Program-made: the position numbers and the translations under genes
Assembly (NCBI GenBank): GCA_964627505.1
Contig: CAZVKB010000084.1
Location: 1 to 12,973 of the forward strand
DNA length: 12,973 nt
Origin: JACJWR01 sp964627505
GTDB lineage: Bacteria > Actinomycetota > Actinomycetes > S36-B12 > UBA10799
Direction: 5' to 3'
The notes under the pieces: generated by a model
What the model was told of the DNA's origin: nothing
Seen by the model: only the letters and a program-made list of their open reading frames with translations
The model's database searches: none
Shown: positions 7,426 through 12,973 of the stretch, one piece after another
How positions within the stretch are numbered: the first letter of the stretch is position 1
Layout of the letters: the number at the start of each line of letters is the position of its first letter

Positions 7426-7451
7426 CTTCGCAGTGCTGATCCTTTGCGAAG
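7426..7451 (-). promoter_or_regulatory. 7-bp inverted repeat between whiA and gap
   Basis: CTTCGCA and TGCGAAG form a perfect 7-bp inverted repeat with a 12-nt spacer. It begins about 34 nt after the whiA stop and lies just upstream of the proposed gap -35 region. As RNA it would be a hairpin able to end the uvrA-to-whiA transcript, although no U-run follows it. As DNA it could be an operator for the gap promoter. The sequence does not decide between these readings. Confidence 0.4.
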
Positions 7452-7485
7452 ACCTTGCACTGGCCACGCACTGCACACGGAAAAT

Positions 7486-8466
7486 TCAGACTTCGTACAT
7501 CTCGGGTGTGAGCGCGGATTCGGTGTCCGGAATACCCAACTCCCGGGCTCGCTTGTCGGCCATGGCTAGTAGCCGCCGAATCCGGCCGGCGATGGCGTCT
7601 TTGGTCAGCGGCGGATTCGCCTGGGCACCGAGTTCCTCCAAGCTGGCCTGCCGATGTGCCAAGCGCAGTCGACCTGCCTCGGCCAAATGCTCAGGCACCT
7701 CATCACCGAGAATCGCCATGGCCCGCTCGACCCGCGCCCCAGCCGCGACGGCAGCCCGTGCCGACCGGCGCAGATTGGCGTCGTCAAAGTTCGCCAACCG
7801 ATTGGCGGAGGCTCGGACTTCGCGGCGCAGCCGACGTTCCTCCCAATCCAACAAGGCCTGATGTGCGCCCAGGCGAGCCAGCATGGCGCTGATGGCATCG
7901 CCATCGCGAATTACCACGCGGTCCACACCTCGCACCTCACGGGATTTGGCCCCAATCCCCAAGCGTCGCGCCGCCCCCACCAACGCTAGGGCCGACTCAG
8001 ATCCCGGACACGTCACTTCCAAACTGCCCGAGCGACCTGGTTCAGTCAACGAACCGTGTGCCAGGAAAGCGCCTCGCCAGACGGCTTCGGCGTCACACAG
8101 GCCACCACCCACGACACTGGCTGGTAATCCGCGGATCGGGCGACCGGCCCCATCGAGCAGACCGGTCTGGCGGGCTAACTGGGCACCAGCCTCGGTCACC
8201 CGCACCACGTACCGACTGCCCTTGCGAATCCCGCCGGAGGCAAGCACCGCAAGTTCACTGTCGTGGCCGTAGATGTCCTTGAGCGTGGCACGTAATCGCC
8301 GGGCTGCAGCGGCGGTGTCGAGTTCCGCCTCCACCACTACCTGCCGCCCAACCAAGTGCAGGGCGCCTCCGTAACGCAGCATGCCGACCGCTTCTGCCTT
8401 GCGGCAGCAGACTTTCGACACTTCAACCCTGCTGAGTTCGTCCTTGACAGCCGCAGTCATCGCCAT
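7486..8466 (-). CDS. whiA: WhiA, DNA-binding regulator of division and development
   Basis: WhiA is a DNA-binding protein conserved in Gram-positive bacteria. In Streptomyces it acts with WhiB on genes for sporulation septation, and in other Gram-positives it affects division and chromosome organisation. The 326-residue product has an N-terminal half related to LAGLIDADG homing-endonuclease folds but used as a scaffold, with the conserved box GAFLAHGSLTEPGRSGSLEV (132-151). The linker RRLRREVRASANRLANFDDANLRRS follows, then a C-terminal helix-turn-helix including LTKDAIAGRIRRLL (287-300). I start at ATG 8466. An AGGA site at 8477-8474 gives a 7-nt spacing, and MAMT matches mycobacterial WhiA as I recall it. 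A second ATG at 8460 is too far from that site. The start overlaps the end of yvcK by 10 nt. Confidence 0.96.
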   Translation of the reverse strand: MAMTAAVKDELSRVEVSKVCCRKAEAVGMLRYGGALHLVGRQVVVEAELDTAAAARRLRATLKDIYGHDSELAVLASGGIRKGSRYVVRVTEAGAQLARQTGLLDGAGRPIRGLPASVVGGGLCDAEAVWRGAFLAHGSLTEPGRSGSLEVTCPGSESALALVGAARRLGIGAKSREVRGVDRVVIRDGDAISAMLARLGAHQALLDWEERRLRREVRASANRLANFDDANLRRSARAAVAAGARVERAMAILGDEVPEHLAEAGRLRLAHRQASLEELGAQANPPLTKDAIAGRIRRLLAMADKRARELGIPDTESALTPEMYEV

Positions 8467-9464
8467 GGGTCGATCCTGCCACGGTCGAAGATCGAAGCGA
8501 AAGCCGCGGCAAGTAGATCCGGACTGTGCACGGCGGTACGGATGCGCTGCGCCCGGGCCGGGGCGGCCAACCGTTCGAGCCGCACTTGCGCGCCGAGAGC
8601 GTGTGCCAGCGTCTCCAACCCACCGGGATCAGGTACCGCACGTACATCTGCCAGCACAACGTCAAAGCGCAGTTCCGGATATCGCCGGGCGATGATTTCC
8701 AGGTGGTCACAGGCGCTCAGCCCGGCTGTCTCCGCCGTGTGTGCTTGCAGATTGAGCACCAGCACCCGCGTGGCTTCGGTCTCCGCCAGAGCCGTCCGGA
8801 CATCAGCTACCTCCAGATGCGGCAGCACACTCGTGAACCACGAGCCCGGACCCAACACCACCACATCGGCGGATTGGATCGCGGTCAGGGCTTCAACACA
8901 ACCGGGGGCATCGGCTGGGGAGAGCCGGAAATCCAGCACTCGACCCCCGCTGCGGGCTACGTTCGCTTGACCCTGAATCTCTAGTACAGCTTCTGGTTCG
9001 GCAGGATTTGCGCCCATAACCTCGGCGATGAGTTGCATCGGGACAGTGGTGGTCGGCAACACCCGGCCCCGGGTTTCGACCAGCGCGGCCACGTAATCTA
9101 GACCCGCAACGATGTCCCCGGTCTGCTCCCACAAGGCCGCGATCAGCAGATTGCCGACAGCATGTCCGGCCAACTCCCCGGAACCGCCAAATCGATGTTG
9201 CAGCAATCTCGACCATGCCCGACCCACCGCATCGTCGTCACACAGCGCTGCGATCGCCATTCGAATGTCACCCGGCGGCGGGATCGCAAACTCCGCCCGG
9301 AGGCGACCGCTGCTGCCACCATCATCGGCAACTCCGACCACCGCCACCAAGTTGTCACTGAGTCGGCGCAGGGCGCGCAGACTGGCGGCTAGGCCGTGGC
9401 CACCACCAATCGCCACGACGTTGGGGCCTTCACCCCACGGTCCGCGCAACGACGCTGCCATCAC
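8457..9464 (-). CDS. yvcK: YvcK/CofD-like gluconeogenesis factor
   Basis: YvcK-family proteins bind UDP-sugars. They are needed in Bacillus for growth on gluconeogenic carbon sources and normal cell shape, and in mycobacteria the homologue (CuvA) acts in cell-wall homeostasis. The fold is shared with the CofD 2-phospho-L-lactate transferase. Visible motifs are AIGGGHGL (18-25), VGVADDGGSSGRLR (43-56), PPPGDIRMA (62-70), the GHAVGNLLIAAL segment (100-111), and a C-terminal LNLQAHTAETAGLSACDH box typical of YvcK rather than CofD. Two starts are possible: a GTG at 9464, overlapping the rapZ stop as GTGA, or the next-codon ATG at 9461. They differ by one residue. A GGGG stretch lies just upstream. 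Its place between rapZ and whiA is a conserved Gram-positive arrangement. Confidence 0.95.
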   Translation of the reverse strand: MMAASLRGPWGEGPNVVAIGGGHGLAASLRALRRLSDNLVAVVGVADDGGSSGRLRAEFAIPPPGDIRMAIAALCDDDAVGRAWSRLLQHRFGGSGELAGHAVGNLLIAALWEQTGDIVAGLDYVAALVETRGRVLPTTTVPMQLIAEVMGANPAEPEAVLEIQGQANVARSGGRVLDFRLSPADAPGCVEALTAIQSADVVVLGPGSWFTSVLPHLEVADVRTALAETEATRVLVLNLQAHTAETAGLSACDHLEIIARRYPELRFDVVLADVRAVPDPGGLETLAHALGAQVRLERLAAPARAQRIRTAVHSPDLLAAAFASIFDRGRIDPWR

Positions 9465-10321
9465 TCGCGCCCCAGGTCGCGGTGCACCACCAAGGTCTCG
9501 ACGCCGCTCTTCACCAAGCGTGCTGCAAGATTCTCAGCCATAGCGACGGAGCGATGTTTACCTCCGGTGCAGCCCACCGCCACAGTGACATAGCGCTTGC
9601 CCTCCCGCAGGTAGCCATCGGCCACAATGTCGATCAATCCGGAATACTGCTCAAGAAACCGTCGGGCTTCGTCATGGTCAAAGACGTAATCGCTCACGGG
9701 GGCGTCCAGCCCGGTGAGATGGCGCAGCTCGATCTTCCAGAACGGGTTGGGCAAAAAACGCACGTCCGCCACCAGGTCGGCATCCGAAGGGATCCCGTAC
9801 TTGAATCCGAATGACATCACTGTGGCGCGCAGTCGGGCTTCACCCCGCTGATCGAAGGCAGCGTCCAACTTCCGGCGCAGATCGTGCACGTTGAGTGCAG
9901 AGGTGTCGATCACCAGATCAGCGTCCGCGCGAATGTCTGCAAGTAACGCACGTTCTGCTGAGATGCCTTCCAACAAGCGGCCCCCGCGCAGTGGGTGGGG
10001 TCGACGGTTGGACTCGTAGCGGTGCACCAAGACCTCATCGGAAGCCTCCAGAAACAGCACTCGCACATCGGTGGCATCGTTCCGAATGGCGTTGATGACT
10101 TCCGCCGGATGAGCAAAGTAGCCGCCGGAGCGCACGTCCAGAATGACGGCAATTCGATCCACATCACCCCGGGCGGCCATCACTCGCCAGGTGTCGGGCA
10201 GCACCGGTGGTGGCAGGTTGTCGATCACAAACCACCCTTGATCCTCTAAAGCTCGGGCAGCAGTGGTCCGCCCGGCCCCGGACATGCCGGTGACCAGCAG
10301 CAACTCGGGGCGGTCGGGCAT
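9461..10321 (-). CDS. rapZ: RapZ-family nucleotide-binding protein (YvcJ)
   Basis: RapZ is an RNase adapter controlling GlmS synthesis in E. coli. The Gram-positive homologue YvcJ is a nucleotide-binding protein of less clear role. The 286-residue product has a P-loop GMSGAGRT (12-19), a hydrophobic Walker B-like VLFLEASD (88-95), the linker RFLPNPFW (188-195), and the C-terminal RapZ box VAVGCTGGKHRSVA (247-260). The Walker A has Arg where Lys is usual; this variant also occurs in the mycobacterial homologue as I recall it. I start at ATG 10321, since GGAGGAA (10335-10329) lies about 7 nt upstream. That site is formed by the final codons of uvrC, and a longer reading to 10357 adds residues that only mirror the uvrC end. 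Whether the RNase-adapter role holds in actinobacteria is not known from sequence. Confidence 0.95.
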   Translation of the reverse strand: MPDRPELLLVTGMSGAGRTTAARALEDQGWFVIDNLPPPVLPDTWRVMAARGDVDRIAVILDVRSGGYFAHPAEVINAIRNDATDVRVLFLEASDEVLVHRYESNRRPHPLRGGRLLEGISAERALLADIRADADLVIDTSALNVHDLRRKLDAAFDQRGEARLRATVMSFGFKYGIPSDADLVADVRFLPNPFWKIELRHLTGLDAPVSDYVFDHDEARRFLEQYSGLIDIVADGYLREGKRYVTVAVGCTGGKHRSVAMAENLAARLVKSGVETLVVHRDLGRE

Positions 10322-10325
10322 GTGT

Positions 10326-12263
10326 TCATTCCTCCAGTAGTTCGCCGGTAGTGACATTTACTGCCGGGGTGGCGGATGGTTCCGTCAGCGCGGCGACGAT
10401 GGCAGTCGCCGTCGCGGTTCCGATCCCTGGTACGCAGGCTACTTCCTCCACGCTGGCAGCGCGCAGTTTGCGCACCGACCCGAAATGCTTCAGCAGGGCT
10501 TTGCGCCGGCTCTCCCCCACCCCCGGCACACCGTCCAGCGCACTGAGCGTCATCCGCTTGCTGCGTTTGGCCCGATGAGCGGTGATCGCGAAGCGATGCG
10601 CTTCATCACGGACCCGCTGCAGCAAGTACAGGCCTTCGCTCTGCCGTGCCAGGATCACCGGCTCATCCGTACCTGGCAGCCAGACTTCCTCTAGGCGCTT
10701 GGCCAAACCGCATAGTGCGACATCAAGCACCCCGAGTTCGGCCATCACTCGCGCGGCTGCCGCCACCTGCGGCTGGCCGCCATCGACGACCAGCAGGTTG
10801 GGCGGATAGGCAAACCGACGCCGTGGACCCGTTTCTGCGTCCGCCGTGGCTGGATCGACTGCGGTTTCCGCCGACCGGGCGGCGAGCAGTGCCCGCATGC
10901 GCCGTCCTACCACCTCCGCAATGGCCGCGGTGTCATCGGACGCACTGACTGTGTAGCGCCGATAATCCGACGATTTGGGCAATCCGTCCTCAAACACCAC
11001 CAGGGATGCCACGGAGTCGGTGCCCTGCAACGTGGAAATGTCGATGCACTCAATCCGCAGTGGCGCCTCATCAAGATCAAGTGCTTCCTGCAATTCGGCC
11101 AACGCTTTGCTGCGAGACGTCAGATCGCCCCCACGCCGCAACTTCTGCGTGGCCAGCGCGCGGGACGCATTGCCGGAGAGTTCAGTGAGTAACTGCCTCT
11201 TATCCCCGCGCTGCGGCACGCGGACTATCACCCGACTACCCCGGCGCTGCGCCAGCCACAAGCTTAGATTGTCCAGATCAGTCGGCGCCTGACTGACCAA
11301 GACTTCCCGCGGCACCGACTCAGAGCTCTCCCCACCGTAAAACTGCAGGAGCAGCGCCGACATCAAAGCCGATTCGTCCACGTCATCGGTGCGTTCCACA
11401 ACCATGCCGCGCTGCCCGCGGATCCGGCCGCCGCGGATGTGAAAAATCTGCACGGCGGCTTCGAGTTCGTCGGCCGCCAACGCAAACATGTCGGCATCCG
11501 TGCCATCTGGCAGCACCACCGCGTTGCGCTCCATGGCTCGGGTGAGGGCAGCCAGATCGTCGCGGAGCCGAGCAGCTCGCTCATAGTTCAAGTCGGCGGC
11601 GGCGGCGGCCATCTCCTGACGCAACTGCGAAATCACCGGCTGGGTGCGACCGTCCATGAATGCCACGAAACCCGCTACGAGATCGCGGTACTCCGCGACG
11701 TCCACGCGATCCACACAGGGTGCGCAGCACTTGTCGATGTAGCCGAGCAGGCACGGACGTTGCACCTGCGCAGCCCGCCGAAAGACGCCGTTGCTGCAGG
11801 TGCGCACCGGAAATACCCGAGTGAGCAGGTCTACGGTCTCGCGGATCGCCCACGCGTGCGCGAACGGCCCGAAATATCGCGTACCCCGGCGCTTGGACCC
11901 GCGCATCACCACCGCTCTGGGGTACGTTTCCCCCAGCGTGACTGCCAAGTAGGGATAAGACTTGTCGTCGCGATAACGGACGTTGAAGCGCGGGTCGTAC
12001 TCCTTGATCCAGGAGAACTCCAACTGCAAGGCTTCCACTTCAGTGCCGACAGTGACCCAATCCACCGAATCAGCCGTAGTGACCAACGCTTGCGTGCGCG
12101 GGTGCAGCGAGGCCAAGTCGGCGAAATAACTGGAAAGTCGGGCCCGCAGGTTCTTGGCCTTGCCGACGTACAGGACCCGACCGTGGCGATCGCGAAAGCG
12201 ATACACGCCCGGTTGATCCGGGATCGAACCGCTGGCGGGACGGTAACTGCGGGGATCGGCCAT
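10326..12263 (-). CDS. uvrC: Excinuclease ABC subunit UvrC
   Basis: UvrC makes the dual incisions in nucleotide-excision repair after UvrA/UvrB load onto damaged DNA. The 645-residue product has all domains in order. The N-terminal GIY-YIG nuclease has GVYRF at 19-23 and YVGKAKNLRARL at 32-43. A cysteine cluster follows (Cys156, 171, 179, 183), with the C-x8-C-x4-C spacing of the UvrC iron-sulfur site. Next come a UVR helix hairpin (about 215-246) and the RNase H-like nuclease with Asp408 (CIDIS), Asp494 (VVDGG) and His556. Tandem helix-hairpin-helix motifs close the protein at 580-583 and 612-615. The ATG at 12263 is preceded by GGGAG at 6-nt spacing. It follows the Rieske gene by 17 nt and ends 4 nt before rapZ. 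Confidence 0.97.
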   Translation of the reverse strand: MADPRSYRPASGSIPDQPGVYRFRDRHGRVLYVGKAKNLRARLSSYFADLASLHPRTQALVTTADSVDWVTVGTEVEALQLEFSWIKEYDPRFNVRYRDDKSYPYLAVTLGETYPRAVVMRGSKRRGTRYFGPFAHAWAIRETVDLLTRVFPVRTCSNGVFRRAAQVQRPCLLGYIDKCCAPCVDRVDVAEYRDLVAGFVAFMDGRTQPVISQLRQEMAAAAADLNYERAARLRDDLAALTRAMERNAVVLPDGTDADMFALAADELEAAVQIFHIRGGRIRGQRGMVVERTDDVDESALMSALLLQFYGGESSESVPREVLVSQAPTDLDNLSLWLAQRRGSRVIVRVPQRGDKRQLLTELSGNASRALATQKLRRGGDLTSRSKALAELQEALDLDEAPLRIECIDISTLQGTDSVASLVVFEDGLPKSSDYRRYTVSASDDTAAIAEVVGRRMRALLAARSAETAVDPATADAETGPRRRFAYPPNLLVVDGGQPQVAAAARVMAELGVLDVALCGLAKRLEEVWLPGTDEPVILARQSEGLYLLQRVRDEAHRFAITAHRAKRSKRMTLSALDGVPGVGESRRKALLKHFGSVRKLRAASVEEVACVPGIGTATATAIVAALTEPSATPAVNVTTGELLEE

Positions 12264-12280
12264 CAGCTACTCCCGCTGCC

Positions 12281-12718
12281 TCAGGAGAGCATCAGTGTGC
12301 CGCCGTCGTCGACGACGGTGGCCTTCGCCAACCCAACGGTCGCTGGGCCGGTGAGCACTTCCCCGGTGACCGCGTTGAACGTGCTGCCATGACAGGGACA
12401 GATCGCCCGATCACCGTCAATTTGATTGCATAGGCAGCCTTGATGTGGGCACACCGCGCTATGGGCAACAAATTCGCCCGCGGTGGGTTGCGCCACCACG
12501 TACGTATCTTGACCTGCCAGCAATACTGCCGCTCCACCCACCGGCACCGACGTCGTAGGTCCGCCGGCCTGCGGGACCGAGGCATTTGCCGAGCTCTGTT
12601 CGCTGCCGGGGCCACTTTGCGACCCCGCACACGCCGCAAGTGCGACACCGGTCGCCCCGGCCACACCTGCTGCCAACACGGTGCGACGCTGCAGTGATAC
12701 CTGGTCTTCGTCAGTCAC
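12281..12718 (-). CDS. Tat-exported Rieske [2Fe-2S] lipoprotein
   Basis: This 145-residue protein has a C-terminal Rieske domain. The cluster ligands are Cys90 and His92 (CPHQGC) and Cys107 and His110 (CPCHGS), with Cys95 and Cys109 placed for the stabilising disulfide. An additional Cys97 is present. The N-terminus has a twin-arginine motif (LQRRTVL, Arg11-Arg12), a hydrophobic stretch, and a lipobox LAAC with Cys30. A Ser/Gly/Pro-rich linker follows (about 31-60). It is therefore probably folded with its cluster, exported by Tat and anchored outside the membrane by lipid. I choose GTG 12718, because AAGGA lies about 6 nt upstream; an ATG at 12742 is possible but lacks such a site. Its redox partner is unknown. 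The size and lack of a transmembrane anchor argue against the bc1-complex subunit QcrA. It sits between uvrA and uvrC. Confidence 0.9.
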   Translation of the reverse strand: MTDEDQVSLQRRTVLAAGVAGATGVALAACAGSQSGPGSEQSSANASVPQAGGPTTSVPVGGAAVLLAGQDTYVVAQPTAGEFVAHSAVCPHQGCLCNQIDGDRAICPCHGSTFNAVTGEVLTGPATVGLAKATVVDDGGTLMLS

Positions 12719-12749
12719 GAGCGTCCTTTCGCTGCGGCTCATGCCGACC

Positions 12750-12973
12750 TCAGTCTGCCACGGTCACGAGTGGTGCGTGGGCACCGGCGAGGATGCCAGC
12801 GAGAAACGCGCCCGTGTGACTCCCAGGTGTGGCGGCCACGTCTTCCGGGGTTCCGGTCGCCACAATCGTGCCGCCACCGGAGCCGCCCTCGGGCCCGAGA
12901 TCAATCACCCAATCCGCAGTCTTGATGACGTCCAGGTTGTGCTCGATCACCAGGACGGTGTTGCCGGTGTCCA
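12750..12973 (-). CDS. uvrA: Excinuclease ABC subunit UvrA, C-terminal end (partial)
   Basis: UvrA is the ATP-dependent damage-recognition subunit of nucleotide-excision repair. Only the last 73 residues are in the window, and the frame continues past the right edge. They include the end of the second ABC ATPase domain: DTGNTVLVIEHNLDVIK, with the switch (H-loop) histidine, then ADWVIDLGPEGGSGGGTIVATGTPEDVA, which is highly characteristic of UvrA. A short variable tail ends at a TGA (12752-12750). It lies 31 nt before the Rieske gene on the same strand. uvrA is therefore probably upstream in the same transcript or supplies read-through into it. The zinc-finger and first ATPase modules are outside the window. 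Confidence 0.95.
   Translation of the reverse strand, partial: DTGNTVLVIEHNLDVIKTADWVIDLGPEGGSGGGTIVATGTPEDVAATPGSHTGAFLAGILAGAHAPLVTVAD

Noticed and set aside
7486..8466. LAGLIDADG-like fold as a possible homing endonuclease
   Set aside because: The gene is a full-length WhiA with a C-terminal helix-turn-helix in its conserved yvcK neighbourhood; it is not an intein or mobile nuclease.
11976..12212. GIY-YIG nuclease domain as a possible mobile element
   Set aside because: It is the normal N-terminal domain of an intact UvrC.
11439..12392. 317-residue plus-strand open frame opposite uvrC and the Rieske gene
   Set aside because: The minus strand encodes complete UvrC domains here. The plus-strand translation shows no family motif and crosses two genes.
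1..12973. CRISPR arrays, insertion sequences, tRNA or rRNA genes, riboswitches
   Set aside because: I saw no regularly spaced repeats, transposase motifs, cloverleaf-like sequence or conserved riboswitch core. Almost all of the window is coding for housekeeping proteins.

Overview
This window looks like a conserved housekeeping segment of a high-GC actinobacterium (Actinomycetia). The evidence is the fairly GC-rich sequence, the actinobacteria-specific genes opcA and rbpA, whiA in a rapZ-yvcK-whiA run, frequent GTG starts, and start/stop overlaps of the ATGA and GTGA type. The order tal-zwf-opcA-pgl, secG-tpi-pgk-gap, whiA-yvcK-rapZ-uvrC, uvrA resembles what I recall of Streptomyces and related genera. 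I cannot name the genus from the sequence.

Left arm (about 1-3541, plus strand): the oxidative pentose phosphate operon. It holds the end of transaldolase, glucose-6-phosphate dehydrogenase (zwf), its assembly/activator protein OpcA, and 6-phosphogluconolactonase (pgl). The genes are spaced by 22 nt, a 4-nt overlap and 9 nt. Together they make NADPH and pentose phosphates from glucose 6-phosphate.

Middle (3591-7341, minus strand): rbpA, for an RNA polymerase-binding transcription factor, ends tail-to-tail with pgl. Upstream of it lies the lower-glycolysis operon gap-pgk-tpiA with secG last. These genes are very tight (GTGA overlap, 2-nt gap, 48-nt gap). Before gap there is a 144-nt intergenic stretch with a plausible TAGGGT -10 element, a good ribosome binding site and two inverted repeats. 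A hairpin begins at the secG stop codon.

Right arm (7486-12973, minus strand): in transcription order, the end of uvrA, a Tat-type Rieske lipoprotein, uvrC, rapZ, yvcK and whiA. The last four overlap or nearly touch, so they are probably one transcript and translationally coupled. It joins nucleotide-excision repair (UvrA, UvrC) to the rapZ-yvcK-whiA cluster (nucleotide-binding regulator, carbon/cell-wall regulator, DNA-binding regulator of division and development).

No mobile element, CRISPR array, rRNA or tRNA was seen, and no stretch over 300 bases lacks a gene. I found no convincing undescribed system. The points worth a second look are the Rieske lipoprotein between two uvr genes and the inverted repeats before gap and rbpA.
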